Positions 44,133 to 53,816 of a stretch of DNA of 64,000 nt are shown here, one piece after another. Position 1 is the stretch's first letter. Each line of letters starts with the position of its first letter. The notes beneath the pieces were generated by a model, which saw only the letters and a program-made list of their open reading frames with translations, was not told where the DNA came from and did not search any database. Origin of the DNA: Denitrovibrio acetiphilus DSM 12809 (GTDB taxonomy: Bacteria; Chrysiogenota; Deferribacteres; Deferribacterales; Geovibrionaceae); contig NC_013943.1 of NCBI RefSeq assembly GCF_000025725.1, positions 310,001 to 374,000 on the forward strand, read 5' to 3'. A program made the translations under genes and the position numbers.

Positions 44133-45844
44133 TGAGATATAGCAAGTATTTTATCCCTACGCTGAGAGAAGTTCCGGCGGATGCGGAAGTTGTCAGTCAT
44201 AAGCTGATGGCACGTGCCGGAATGATCAAAAAAGTTGCATCGGGGATATACAGCTATCTGCCTCTTGGGCTGGTGGTTATTAAGAAAGTAGAGGATATAG
44301 TGCGTAAATGTATGAACGAAGCGGATGCTGTTGAGCTTATGATGCCTTCTGTCCAGCCTGCGGAACTCTGGCAGGAATCCGGCAGATGGGACTTCTACGG
44401 CAAGGAGCTTCTCAGGATAAAAGACAGACATAACAGAGAGTTCTGCTATGGTCCAACACATGAGGAAGTTACGACTGACATTATCCGCAGTTACATAAAC
44501 TCATATAAGGCATTACCTGTAAACCTTTATCAGATACAGACAAAATTTCGTGATGAAGTGCGCCCTAGGTTTGGTCTCATGCGTGGGCGTGAGTTCATAA
44601 TGAAAGACGCTTACTCATTTGACATGGACGACGCAGGAGCAAATATCAGCTACCAGAAGATGTATGATGCCTACCGCCGAATATTTGAAATGTGCGGTCT
44701 GCGCTATAAGGTTGTTGATGCTGATAGCGGCGCAATCGGAGGTTCATTCTCTCACGAATTCATGGTTCTTGCCTCAACTGGTGAGGATTTTGTTATAAGC
44801 TGTAATAGCTGTGATTATTCTGCAAATGTGGAAAAAGCTACCGTCAGAAAGAGCACTGAGCCTTTTAGCGGTGACATGAAAGCTGCCGAGGACATTAACA
44901 CCCCTAACGCTAAGACTGTGGCAGATGTCGCAGCATTTCTTAATATAAAAGAGTCTGAGGTTATCAAGACCATGGTGCTTAATGTGGATGACAAAATCAT
45001 TGCTGTCTGCATAAGAGGTGATCACGAGCTCAATCTTGCGAAGGTTAAAAACTTTTTTAATGCTTCTGTTGCTGAGTTTGCAACCCCTGTGGAGATATAC
45101 GACAATACGGGCGGTCCGCTTGGATACAGCGGTCCTGTAGGGCTTAAAATACCTGTTTATGGTGATTATGCTGTTGAGGCAATGGGGAATTACTGTGTTG
45201 GTGCTAATGAAAAAGAGATGCACAAGATTAATGTTAATCATGGCAGAGATTTTAATTTTGAGTCTGTAGATGATTTCAGAAACGCAGAGGCAGGAGATGT
45301 GTGCTGTGAGTGCGGCGGAACATATGAGATAACAAAGGGTATTGAAGTTGGGCATATTTTTAAGCTTGGTACAAAGTATTCATCATCCATGAATGCAATG
45401 TATCTGGATAAAGATGGGAAGAGAAAACCTTTTGTGATGGGATGTTACGGTATCGGTATCACAAGAGTTGTCGCTGCTGCCATAGAGCAGAACCACGATG
45501 AAAAAGGGATTGTCTGGCCTGTTAATCTCGCACCGTTCAAGATTTGTGTGCTCCCTCTTGCAATGAAAGATCAAGAAGTTTCAGAAACAGCCGAAAATAT
45601 ATATAAGGATCTTATAAATAAAGGGGTTGAAGTGCTGCTTGATGACAGGGATGAAAGACCTGGCGTCAAGTTTAACGATGCTGAACTTATAGGTATACCG
45701 TTGCGTGTTGTGATAGGCAAAAAGACTCTTGCACAAGGGAAAATTGAAGTTACTGTAAGGGCTTCCGGCGAATCCTATGAGGTTGATGTGGAAGGATGTG
45801 TTGACGTTCTGCTTCAGAAACTGGAAGAACTAGCTGGTAGATAA
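44132..45844 (+). CDS. proS: Prolyl-tRNA synthetase (bacterial type)
   Basis: The 570-residue class II synthetase has motif 1 'GIYSYLPLGLVVIKKVEDIV', motif 2 'FRDEVRPRFGLMRGREFIMKDAYSF' (split: FRDEVRPRFGLMRGREFIMK) and motif 3 'FVMGCYGIGITRVVAAAIEQ'. It includes the editing insertion domain (about 225-395) that removes Ala from tRNA-Pro and an anticodon-binding domain at the end. It follows mscS directly (TAATG overlap). Confidence 0.97.
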   Translation: MRYSKYFIPTLREVPADAEVVSHKLMARAGMIKKVASGIYSYLPLGLVVIKKVEDIVRKCMNEADAVELMMPSVQPAELWQESGRWDFYGKELLRIKDRHNREFCYGPTHEEVTTDIIRSYINSYKALPVNLYQIQTKFRDEVRPRFGLMRGREFIMKDAYSFDMDDAGANISYQKMYDAYRRIFEMCGLRYKVVDADSGAIGGSFSHEFMVLASTGEDFVISCNSCDYSANVEKATVRKSTEPFSGDMKAAEDINTPNAKTVADVAAFLNIKESEVIKTMVLNVDDKIIAVCIRGDHELNLAKVKNFFNASVAEFATPVEIYDNTGGPLGYSGPVGLKIPVYGDYAVEAMGNYCVGANEKEMHKINVNHGRDFNFESVDDFRNAEAGDVCCECGGTYEITKGIEVGHIFKLGTKYSSSMNAMYLDKDGKRKPFVMGCYGIGITRVVAAAIEQNHDEKGIVWPVNLAPFKICVLPLAMKDQEVSETAENIYKDLINKGVEVLLDDRDERPGVKFNDAELIGIPLRVVIGKKTLAQGKIEVTVRASGESYEVDVEGCVDVLLQKLEELAGR

Positions 45845-45921
45845 TAATAATCCCTTGAAAAGACAAGTCTTTTCCGGTACAATATTGCAAATTTCCATGT
45901 AGACAGCACGTCGGAGGTTGT

Positions 45922-46839
45922 ATGAAGAAGAAATACACTGTGATGATTTTTGACGAGTCACGTCTGGACGAGGTGAAAACCCGTAAAATCAGCAGCAGAT
46001 TAATTCGTTTTGTTATGCTATCTTTAGCATTCTATGTGTTTGTGTCCGGAGCTGGTTTCTATTTTCTGAACAACCTTTATAAAGAACGTACGGTTCTTTC
46101 CCAGTATAAAGACGAGAATCTTCAGCTTAAAGATAAAATAGCCGGTTATGAGTCACAGCTTATAAGCATTAATGAAAAACTTGCGGGTGTTACCGAGCTT
46201 GAAAACAAAGTGAGAGGTCTCGCTGCTTATGGTCAGAGTGATACAGAAGGGCGACAGCTCGCTGTAGGCGGTAAAGAAGTTGACGTGCTTCAGGATCTTT
46301 CTAAAGTTTCAGAACGCAAGGATAAGAGATTTTTCGAAGAGCTCAATGTAACTCTTACAAATCTTAGCATGGAGATAGAGAAAAGGTCTGTCAGCCTTTC
46401 TGAACTTGCAGATTTTCTCGAAGAGCAGAAACTTATGCTCAGTTCCACACCGACTATCTGGCCTGTCAAAGGCTGGATATCCAGCGGCTTTGGCTACAGG
46501 ATATCCCCTTTTACCGGCAGAAGAGTCTTTCATGAAGGGCTGGACATCGCAACTAAGTATAATACCCCTGTGAGATCAGCAGCGAAAGGCATAGTTGTTT
46601 TTTCCGGCAGAAAAGCAGGTTACGGCAAGATGGTGATTGTCGATCATGGCTACGGATATATTACAAAGTATGGTCATAACAACAAGCTTCTCGTAAAAGC
46701 AGGTGATAAAGTCAGCAAAGGTGATTTTATTGCAGAAGTAGGAAGTACAGGTCGCAGTACCGGTCCCCACGTGCACTACGAAGTTCTTGTGAACGGAATA
46801 CCTGTTAACCCTTTGAAATTCATAGTCGGTTACAACTAG
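45922..46839 (+). CDS. M23-family (LytM) peptidoglycan peptidase
   Basis: The 305-residue protein has an N-terminal membrane anchor (about 27-49), a coiled-coil (about 55-150, 'KERTVLSQYKDENLQLKDKI') and a C-terminal Zn peptidase domain with 'GFGYRISPFTGRRVFHEGLD' (His and Asp ligands) and 'GRSTGPHVHYEV' (His-x-His). Such proteins cut peptide cross-links in the cell wall or regulate amidases. GGAGG precedes the ATG. A terminator follows. Confidence 0.92.
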   Translation: MKKKYTVMIFDESRLDEVKTRKISSRLIRFVMLSLAFYVFVSGAGFYFLNNLYKERTVLSQYKDENLQLKDKIAGYESQLISINEKLAGVTELENKVRGLAAYGQSDTEGRQLAVGGKEVDVLQDLSKVSERKDKRFFEELNVTLTNLSMEIEKRSVSLSELADFLEEQKLMLSSTPTIWPVKGWISSGFGYRISPFTGRRVFHEGLDIATKYNTPVRSAAKGIVVFSGRKAGYGKMVIVDHGYGYITKYGHNNKLLVKAGDKVSKGDFIAEVGSTGRSTGPHVHYEVLVNGIPVNPLKFIVGYN

Positions 46840-46862
46840 TTTTATAAATTATAATCTTAAGA

Positions 46863-46890
46863 GCCTGCCCATTCGGGTGGGCTTTTTTTT
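46863..46890 (+). terminator. Intrinsic terminator after the M23 peptidase
   Basis: GCCTGCCC (46863-46870) pairs with GGGTGGGC (46875-46882) including two G-U pairs, with loop ATTC and a run of eight T. Confidence 0.9.
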
Positions 46891-47002
46891 CGTCTGAAAG
46901 AGATAGAACCGCCCCGTGAATCCGCACATCTGCTATTTATACTTTAAAATCCTATATTGATAATGTAATATTACTATCTTAGTTAAACCTTTGGAGTGTT
47001 CC

Positions 47003-49045
47003 ATGAGTATCAAAACAAATAATAAACTGATAGATTTCGTAAAGTTATACTTTTTTAGCATCCTTATCGTTTTTGCTGTTTCTGCATGTGTTTCATCTGA
47101 AGACGAGGCTCTTTATAATTCCAGCCTAGCTATGTTGCAGGATGGGCATAAAGATAAAGCATATGAGAACCTTAAGGGACTTTGTTCGAAATTTCCCGAT
47201 GATGAGCGTTTTTGCAAAGATGCGGAACTGATCAGGAGTGAGCTATACAGAGAGAGCATAGAGTTTGTTAAAGTGAAACTTAACGCAAATCCGCCTGTAA
47301 CTGTCCCAGAGCTGAAGGCAGCGGAGAAAGCTCTTAAAAGAGCAGCGCTTTATGCAACAGATAAAACAGAAGTCTCAAGTTATGAATCAAAGCTTATAGA
47401 ATATAGTAAAGCGACAGATACCATCGTTGAAGGAGCCTTGAAAAGTTCTGAAGAAGCAGCCTTAAAGGGTGAGTATATAACAGCCCACAGCAGAGCAAGC
47501 AGAGTCAGAAACCTTAATCCGGCTGTCGTTGGTCCTGTTGCGGACTCTTACGGGAAGAAAGCTGTCGAGGTTAATCTGAAAAAAGCAGAGAACCTTCTTG
47601 CTTTAGACAACCTGAAAGAGGCGAAAGAGCTGCTTGTTAAGCTGAGGAATATAGACCCTAAAAATAATAAGATAAGGGAATATATTAAAACAGCAGAGCG
47701 TAATGACAACTCAGACTATTATATGTCAAAGGGGGATAACTCCAGTGAGTCTCAGGAGCTGGAAAAAGCCCTCTCATATTACATGAAAGCCGTAGCATTC
47801 CCAGATGCAAGACAACAGGCTCAGGCTGCCATACACAATACCAGATCGAAAATCATATCAATCAGTTTTAAAAAAGGTGTGACCTACACTCAGCAGGAAA
47901 TGTATAAAAAGGCATACGATTATTTTTATCAGGCTTTTGAAACGATGAAACAGTTGCCGATGGAACTTCGCGCAATGATAAATGTACCGAAAAATGAATT
48001 AGAGCTTTATTACGACAGTATGTACTTTATGGGGCAGAAAGCACTTGATGAGGGTGCATACGGTCAGTCTTATCTTTATTTTGATATGCTGAACAATCTT
48101 GCTCCGACATACCTTGGGCTTAAAATGATAAGGCAAACTGTTGAGGGGAAACTGCTCGACAGAGCTCTCAAAAGCATTGCAGTGATCCCTTTCAGAAGCC
48201 CTGCGGGGGCACCTGAAATAGGCTTTCAGATAACTTCGAATATCATGGAAGCAGTTCAGGGAAATATGAAAAGTGATGTCCGTGTGATAGACAGAGAAGC
48301 GCTTGAAGTGCTGATTGAAAAGTACGGACTGGATGCTGATGGAAATGTCAATACAGCACAGAAGGTGGATTCTAGGGTAAAAATTGAAAATGCTGACTAT
48401 CTCCTCGTTGGCGAAGTTCTGGACTATAAAACAGAGACGAACATGCAGCGGAACAAGAAGAAGGTTCGTGTAAAAGTTGGCGAAACCAAAGTGCGCAACA
48501 TTGAGTGGGAAGATTGGAAGAAAGAAGCCGATGCTATGGCATCCGCTGGAAAAGAGGTTCCGAAAGAACCTGCAAAATATGTTATGAAGCCTAATTACGA
48601 AATTGCAGAATACGACTTTGCTTTTCATCAGAAAACCAGCTATATGAGCGTCAGCTACCGTTTAGTAAATACTGCAAACGGAGATGTTGTATACAGCAAT
48701 TCCGTCCGTGTTAAAAAAGACGCACGAGATGATTCCACCAGTGGAATTGACCTCGGTAATTACAAAGTTGAGATGAAGACCGCTCACCTGCCGTCTGATA
48801 TAGAACTTAGCGGTGATGTACGCAAAGAAGCAGTTGAAAAGATCGCTGCTCAGGTTGTGGAACAGTTCGAATCTCAAAATGAGGTTTATGTGCGTGAGGC
48901 GGATAAATTTGCCGCAACCGATAATTATAAAGCTGCCGTAGAGATGTATATTGATGCACTGGTTCTCAAGGAAAGAAAGGGAGAAGATGCATCCCCTTTG
49001 AAATACAAAGCTTCAGAATACCTTGACGGGCTGCTCACGGACTAG
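47003..49045 (+). CDS. CsgG-like lipoprotein with TPR-type repeats
   Basis: The 680-residue precursor has a signal peptide with lipobox 'AVSAC' (Cys29) and should be lipidated. The first 370 residues are helical and TPR-like ('LLVKLRNIDPKNNKIREYIK', 'AYDYFYQAFETMKQLP'). From about 380 a CsgG-type domain appears ('KSIAVIPFRSPAGAPEIGFQ', 'DVRVIDREALEVLIEKYGL', 'ADYLLVGEVLDYK'). CsgG relatives make outer-membrane secretion pores; here, without curli genes, the role is unknown. The start at 47003 has GGAG upstream. Confidence 0.78.
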   Translation: MSIKTNNKLIDFVKLYFFSILIVFAVSACVSSEDEALYNSSLAMLQDGHKDKAYENLKGLCSKFPDDERFCKDAELIRSELYRESIEFVKVKLNANPPVTVPELKAAEKALKRAALYATDKTEVSSYESKLIEYSKATDTIVEGALKSSEEAALKGEYITAHSRASRVRNLNPAVVGPVADSYGKKAVEVNLKKAENLLALDNLKEAKELLVKLRNIDPKNNKIREYIKTAERNDNSDYYMSKGDNSSESQELEKALSYYMKAVAFPDARQQAQAAIHNTRSKIISISFKKGVTYTQQEMYKKAYDYFYQAFETMKQLPMELRAMINVPKNELELYYDSMYFMGQKALDEGAYGQSYLYFDMLNNLAPTYLGLKMIRQTVEGKLLDRALKSIAVIPFRSPAGAPEIGFQITSNIMEAVQGNMKSDVRVIDREALEVLIEKYGLDADGNVNTAQKVDSRVKIENADYLLVGEVLDYKTETNMQRNKKKVRVKVGETKVRNIEWEDWKKEADAMASAGKEVPKEPAKYVMKPNYEIAEYDFAFHQKTSYMSVSYRLVNTANGDVVYSNSVRVKKDARDDSTSGIDLGNYKVEMKTAHLPSDIELSGDVRKEAVEKIAAQVVEQFESQNEVYVREADKFAATDNYKAAVEMYIDALVLKERKGEDASPLKYKASEYLDGLLTD

Positions 49046-49677
49046 AACCTGTCGAACAGGTATGCGATGCTCACAGGCTTTTTACTGTCTGAACCGCAGA
49101 TGGCTGTTGATGTCCATTCCTGAGAGACCGTAGATATTGAGTTGCCGTTAATCCAGCGAATGCGGTCGGAGGAGGCAGGCTTTGCGCCTTTGTCGTCGGG
49201 CTTGTTTTTGTCTATGGTCTGCTCCATCTGAAAGGCTGTCATGCATGAAACGTCTTTCAGTACCAGTACATTGAGGACTTGCCTGTCATTTAATACCCCT
49301 GCGTAATATGCAAAGCCGTTGCCTGCAAGCGATGCGTGAGCATAGTTATTTTCATCTGAGAGAATGCCAAGTTTTTTAAGTTCGATGAATGAATCGTCAA
49401 CGTCGGGTGTCCGGTCTGAAATACCATTTATTTCACCGGAGTCAGCCTGAAGATCAGCAAAATCTATACGTCCGTCATTGTCACTGTCTCCGGCAAATCT
49501 TCCTGTTTGTTCAAAATATCGATTTTGAGCGTTTGCCAGAACCGTAGCCTGAACGATAATTTTCTTTGATTCAGATGTTTTTATTATGCTGATAGAGCTT
49601 ATTGCCGCACTAACAACAAAGCCTATAATGACGAGAACAATTGCTAGTTCTAAAAGAGTAAAGCCTGATCTTTGCAC
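49042..49677 (-). CDS. Type IV prepilin-like protein
   Basis: The 211-residue protein has the prepilin peptidase site and hydrophobic helix 'SGFTLLELAIVLVIIGFVVS', with Glu5 of the mature form present. The globular region contains 'GDSDNDGRIDFADLQ', a D-x-D-x-D-G calcium-binding motif, and three Cys. It is likely a pilin or major pseudopilin of the machine encoded around it. It is convergent with the CsgG-like gene (4-nt overlap) and precedes by 3 nt the histidine kinase in the same operon. Confidence 0.88.
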   Translation of the reverse strand: MQRSGFTLLELAIVLVIIGFVVSAAISSISIIKTSESKKIIVQATVLANAQNRYFEQTGRFAGDSDNDGRIDFADLQADSGEINGISDRTPDVDDSFIELKKLGILSDENNYAHASLAGNGFAYYAGVLNDRQVLNVLVLKDVSCMTAFQMEQTIDKNKPDDKGAKPASSDRIRWINGNSISTVSQEWTSTAICGSDSKKPVSIAYLFDRF

Positions 49678-49680
49678 CTG

Positions 49681-50736
49681 TTATTTCCTTTTAAGTTGCA
49701 GGACGAATGTTGGACCTTCTGCCGAATTTTCTGCCCACAGCTTGCCGCTGATGTTGCTGGCTATGCTTCTGCAATGGTAAAGCCCTATCCCCAGCCCGCC
49801 TTTTTTATCAGAGAAGAATGGTTCAAATATACGTTCTGTATTGGGAATCATCGAACCTGTATCCGAAAATGAGATTGTAAAATATTCTTCAGATTTGCTA
49901 ATACTGACAGTAAGTTTAATGCCTGGTTCATTTATGCTTTTGTCGTAAAAATTTTTAATCAGATTTTCAAATATAATTATCAGGCTTTTTCTGTCTGTAG
50001 ATATTTCTTCTTCCTCTCCGTTACATTGAATAGGCACATTCATTATGGAAGCTATGTTTCTGGCTATCAGGCAGGGGGTTACGACTTCATCTTCGGTCAT
50101 GAAATCCTTAGTATTTTCCGTAATAGTGCTCAGAACCCTGTCAGCTCGCATTTTGATAGTTGGAGCAGAGCTTTTCATGTATCTTATAAGGCGCTCTTTG
50201 TCATTAGAGGTCAGGTTGCCGGATAAATTGTGCTGCATAATATTGAGAAACTGTACAAGGTTTTTTACGTCGTGGCTGAGAAACGCATTAATTTTGTTAA
50301 ATTCAGAAAGTGCTTTGTTGGCAGCGCGCAGGTTCAAGTTTACGTCTATCTTTAGTATAAGAAATACTGTTTCCACAAGCAGGCGTACGAGGTATGCCCT
50401 TTCCCAGCGGAGTTTACCGGGAGATATTTCTAAAAAAATGGTGAAATCCTGTGCGCAGACGAATTTTTTGAAAGAATTCTTTTTGTGATTAGCATGTTTC
50501 TGATGCTCAGTGTCGTGATAGTAAAGGTAATACGAATAAGAGTGAATCCCTAGTTTGTCAATCAGAGGCGGTAGAGTTTCCAAAAATTTTACAGGATCAT
50601 ACTCATTGAGTTCATTCACTTTAATTATTTCAGTTATAACTTTTAGAAAGCCTGAAGCCGCACGTTTCATGTAAAAGATGACGGCGAAAATAACAAAACC
50701 GGCAAATATAAGTGATTGGTAGAGAATGTCAACCAT
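49681..50736 (-). CDS. Sensor histidine kinase (PrsK-like HisKA-type)
   Basis: The 351-residue protein has one N-terminal membrane helix (about 7-23), a middle domain (about 30-135) without a recognised fold, the H-box 'AFLSHDVKNLVQFLNIM' (His155) and an ATPase domain with 'SFSDTGSMIP' and 'GGLGIGLYHCRSIA'. 'HDVKNLVQ' resembles the PrsK kinases linked to exopolysaccharide export. It lies 1 nt after the response-regulator gene and upstream of the pilin gene, so it probably controls this secretion or pilus locus. Confidence 0.87.
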   Translation of the reverse strand: MVDILYQSLIFAGFVIFAVIFYMKRAASGFLKVITEIIKVNELNEYDPVKFLETLPPLIDKLGIHSYSYYLYYHDTEHQKHANHKKNSFKKFVCAQDFTIFLEISPGKLRWERAYLVRLLVETVFLILKIDVNLNLRAANKALSEFNKINAFLSHDVKNLVQFLNIMQHNLSGNLTSNDKERLIRYMKSSAPTIKMRADRVLSTITENTKDFMTEDEVVTPCLIARNIASIMNVPIQCNGEEEEISTDRKSLIIIFENLIKNFYDKSINEPGIKLTVSISKSEEYFTISFSDTGSMIPNTERIFEPFFSDKKGGLGIGLYHCRSIASNISGKLWAENSAEGPTFVLQLKRK

Positions 50737-50737
50737 T

Positions 50738-51328
50738 TCAGTTTCGTTCCAGATGAAATTTCTTTATGAAATAGTAGAGGCTTTCCCTTTTGACCCCGAG
50801 TATCTGGGCAGATTTATAGACATTAAAGCCTGTTTCGTTCAGAACTCTGATAATAATATTCTTTTCAGCTTTTTCTCTGATATCCTGTAACCCGTTACCT
50901 ATTTCAACCTGAATATCTATACGTTCGACGCCTCTGCTTTTAAGTTCGTTTTCAGTGTCTATGAACAGCTTGGCTCTGTCCATTGAAAATAGCAGTTGGT
51001 CAATGTTTACAGGTTTTTCCAGATAGTCAAAGCAGCCCATTTCAAGGCTCTTTACTGCGGCTTCTCTGGTTGCCTGTCCGGTCAGAACTATAACTTTGCA
51101 CGAATAATTTTCGCAAATGTGATTAATGATGAAAAGACCTTCATCCGGAGAATTCTCGTTTGGAGGCAGCCCGAGGTCCAGGATTGCTATCTCCGGCATA
51201 TGCTTTTTCAGCATATCCAAAGCCTCAAGGCGGTTGCCTGCTTCTGATACTTCGTGATCTGATTCCAGAGTGAACAGCAACTGTTTCCGCAGTGCCTCAT
51301 CGTCTTCAATTAATATTATCTTTGTCAT
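50738..51328 (-). CDS. Response regulator with Fis-type DNA-binding domain
   Basis: The 196-residue protein has a receiver domain with phospho-acceptor Asp51 in 'AILDLGLPPNENSPDEG' and 'VIVLTGQATREAAVKSLE', and a C-terminal Fis-like helix-turn-helix ('KNIIIRVLNETGFNVYKSAQ', 'ILGVKRESLYYFIKKF'). There is no AAA+ domain, so it resembles the RegA/PrrA type rather than NtrC. It lies at the head of the RR-HK-pilin operon and is divergent from the gspL-like operon. Confidence 0.9.
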   Translation of the reverse strand: MTKIILIEDDEALRKQLLFTLESDHEVSEAGNRLEALDMLKKHMPEIAILDLGLPPNENSPDEGLFIINHICENYSCKVIVLTGQATREAAVKSLEMGCFDYLEKPVNIDQLLFSMDRAKLFIDTENELKSRGVERIDIQVEIGNGLQDIREKAEKNIIIRVLNETGFNVYKSAQILGVKRESLYYFIKKFHLERN

Positions 51329-51380
51329 AACCTACTCTAAAAACTCTTGAATACTGTACCCGCAGACTGTATTGTTAAAC

Positions 51381-52763
51381 ATGAAACTATTCAGCGCAGA
51401 TATTACAACAGCCGGAGAAAGTGACGTCGCCAAGGCGGTAATCCTCAGAAAGACACGTAACGGCTATCATATTCTAAAACATTATATCACAGAACCCGAG
51501 AATCTAAAGGCACTTTCAGGTGATCTCCCTCTGAACCTTTCTACAGACTATTTCGAAACTGTTATAGGGAGCGTTTATCTGCCTGTGGTAAAAGATCCGA
51601 AGACATTTATGATGCTGGCTCAAAACAAGCTGAAAGATCAGCTGGAGCCAGGTGTGGATTATCTCATGGCGTACAGACCGGATGAGAGCACTCCCGCTGA
51701 CAGCTTCGGGAACTCTTCCTATAAGATTTATATGATACCTGCATCTGTATACAACAGAACAGCAGTTATCCCTGAGCAGGATCGACAGCGGACAAATATG
51801 TTTACATTGTCCGGGTTTGCTATATGCGGGATATCTGCCGGATGTTTTCGGGACGAGACGGTTTTTCATGCTTTTGCTGACAGCAGAAAGATTCTTGTGA
51901 CTGTCAGCAGAAATGAGACTGTCTTATATACCAGAGATATGGAATACCAAACAGGCGAGCCGGGGCAAACTGACAACATTTTTTATGAAAGTCTGCATCT
52001 GACTTATCTGTTTGTAGTGAATAATGTACAGGTTGATGTGGAGAGAGTTGTGCTTTCTGGTTTGCTGGCAGAACGGGAAGGGCTTTCCGCAATGCTTTTT
52101 GCTTTTAATGAGGTTACGCAATCGGTTATAATTCCGTCAAAATTGATAAACGGCTGCGGCAGAGAAGAGTTACACCGGTTTATGCTTCCGATATCACTTT
52201 GTATGCTTGAAGACGACTATGACTTTACTCCAATTAAATATAAAGAGACCAGAGCATATAATTTGCTGAAATCCTGTGCGGGAATTATTTTGCTTCTCAT
52301 GGCGTTTATTATTGCGTATCTGGACGTAATAACCTATGCGGATCTGGACAAGCTGAAAGATCGTTACTCTCGGGAAGTGGCTGTTCTGGGGGCGGATGCA
52401 AAGCAGTATGCGGCAAATTTCAGAGATGTTGAAGATGAAAAATACGGTCTGTACTATCTCTCACAGATTCAGAAATATAAATCAGGTGCCTTTGATATAT
52501 ATAAAGATACGGCAGAGCTTATTGATACCGGAGATTACGCTCATGTTGTTTTTTCCACTGACGAGCAGAACCGCCCCGCAGTGATGTTACGCGGTACCGT
52601 TAGCTATTCCGGTCTGAAAGATATAGACAGGCATCAGCATTTAATAAAAGAGGAGATCAATAAACTGGATGCATCCGGTATATATAAAGTTAGTAACGGC
52701 TCAAGGTATAATATGGAAAAACAGACCGGTGATATAAGACTGCTGGTGGAGCATGCTAAATGA
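51381..52763 (+). CDS. Pilus/secretion assembly protein, GspL- or PilM-like
   Basis: The 460-residue protein has a soluble N-terminal region of about 300 residues with the length and ordering of a PilM/GspL actin-like domain, one membrane helix (about 302-320, 'SCAGIILLLMAFIIAYLDVI') and a periplasmic domain. The assignment rests mainly on synteny with gspM-, gspC- and secretin-type genes next to it; motif similarity is weak. No clear ribosome-binding site precedes the ATG at 51381. It overlaps the next gene by 4 nt. Confidence 0.6.
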   Translation: MKLFSADITTAGESDVAKAVILRKTRNGYHILKHYITEPENLKALSGDLPLNLSTDYFETVIGSVYLPVVKDPKTFMMLAQNKLKDQLEPGVDYLMAYRPDESTPADSFGNSSYKIYMIPASVYNRTAVIPEQDRQRTNMFTLSGFAICGISAGCFRDETVFHAFADSRKILVTVSRNETVLYTRDMEYQTGEPGQTDNIFYESLHLTYLFVVNNVQVDVERVVLSGLLAEREGLSAMLFAFNEVTQSVIIPSKLINGCGREELHRFMLPISLCMLEDDYDFTPIKYKETRAYNLLKSCAGIILLLMAFIIAYLDVITYADLDKLKDRYSREVAVLGADAKQYAANFRDVEDEKYGLYYLSQIQKYKSGAFDIYKDTAELIDTGDYAHVVFSTDEQNRPAVMLRGTVSYSGLKDIDRHQHLIKEEINKLDASGIYKVSNGSRYNMEKQTGDIRLLVEHAK

Positions 52764-53287
52764 GATGCGTTATGAAGTTGCTCGGCAGCTATTCTATTCT
52801 TCTTTTGCTTGGTGTCATCTGTGCGCTTCTTTCTGTCCAGCTTATTGTCATGCAGGGCGTTAGGGATGAACTGAAACAGGCATCAACAGAAGTTATGAGA
52901 GAAAAGAGGGGCTTGAGATCGGGCGAAACGCATAAACTTCTGATCAAACTCGAGAAGATAATGAAAGACTCGGAATTCCCAGCCTACAGAAGAGAAAACG
53001 CCAGAGGACATCTTCTGGAAACTGTGGAGGAGTTCCGGTCAGCTTACGGCGCAAAGGTGCTTACTTCAGTTCAGGAAGAGGGGAGCAGCCTCATCATCGA
53101 CATACAGTTCAAATATCTGCCTGCGTCCCCTGAAGACCTTATATCACTCTTACAATATCTGAAAAACAGTATCTCGCCTATATATCAGGTTACAAAAGCT
53201 GAGTTCGTAGAAGACAAGAACAAAAGGACAGCAGATATACGCTTAAAACTGATACAACCGTTTTCCGGAGGGGATTATGTTTTTTAA
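52760..53287 (+). CDS. Small bitopic protein, GspM/PilO-like by position
   Basis: The 175-residue protein has one membrane helix (about 9-30) followed by a coiled-coil ('GVRDELKQASTEVMREKRGL') and a ferredoxin-like periplasmic part ('SLIIDIQFKYLPASPEDLIS', 'LLQYLKN'). This is the plan of PilO/GspM. GGTGGAG lies upstream, with 4-nt overlap to the preceding gene and 11-nt overlap to the next. It probably links the inner-membrane platform to the secretin. Confidence 0.6.
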   Translation: MRCVMKLLGSYSILLLLGVICALLSVQLIVMQGVRDELKQASTEVMREKRGLRSGETHKLLIKLEKIMKDSEFPAYRRENARGHLLETVEEFRSAYGAKVLTSVQEEGSSLIIDIQFKYLPASPEDLISLLQYLKNSISPIYQVTKAEFVEDKNKRTADIRLKLIQPFSGGDYVF

Positions 53288-53816
53288 ATCCATGCAGTAT
53301 GCTCATGTCAGGCACGTTTTAAAAATTACATTTCCTTTTGTGCTTGTTTTATTTGTGTTTATTCTGCGTAGCTCAATATCTTCACCTGTGGGGGCATATA
53401 CAGCAGAGAGGCTTGACTCAGACAGAGATGCTGTAAAAAGTTTGCTGAGTGCCAAAGATGTGGAATTTTCTACTGCACTTGCAGACCTAAAGAATATTGA
53501 CCAGATAAAAAAATACAATTATAGTGTATATGTTAACAGAGGTTTTATTCAGAGACAAAAGAATGGTTCTGGTACCATGAAAGAGGGTGACGGAAAAATA
53601 AATAACCCGGCACCCGCAGGGCTATACCGCTTTCAGCCGCGATATGACGTCAGCAGTGTTTTTATAGGCACGTCACGCAGATATGCTGTAATTGACGGCA
53701 GGATATATGTGACAGGTGACAAGCTGGAAAGCGGAGAGCATGTTTCTGCGATTTTGAAAGGTAAAGTTCTTTTACAGGGACACTGGGGAGATAGATGGCT
53801 ATATGTAGATTACTGA
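53277..53816 (+). CDS. Bitopic protein, GspC/PilP-like by position and C-terminal domain
   Basis: The 179-residue protein has one membrane helix (about 17-34) and an HR-like C-terminal beta domain ('VFIGTSRRYAVIDGRIYVTG', 'HVSAILKGKVLLQGHWGDRW') that resembles the homology region by which GspC/GspB/PilP contact the secretin. It overlaps both neighbours, the secretin gene by 22 nt. Confidence 0.6.
   Translation: MFFKSMQYAHVRHVLKITFPFVLVLFVFILRSSISSPVGAYTAERLDSDRDAVKSLLSAKDVEFSTALADLKNIDQIKKYNYSVYVNRGFIQRQKNGSGTMKEGDGKINNPAPAGLYRFQPRYDVSSVFIGTSRRYAVIDGRIYVTGDKLESGEHVSAILKGKVLLQGHWGDRWLYVDY

Noticed and set aside
45857-45874. Terminator after proS (GAAAAGA-CAAG-TCTTTTC)
   Set aside because: The stem is AT-rich and no T-run follows, so termination is doubtful; it may be only a weak hairpin.
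45875-45895. Sigma-54 promoter before the M23 peptidase (CCGGTACAATATTGCA)
   Set aside because: GG and GC are 9 bp apart instead of 10, which normally abolishes RpoN recognition.
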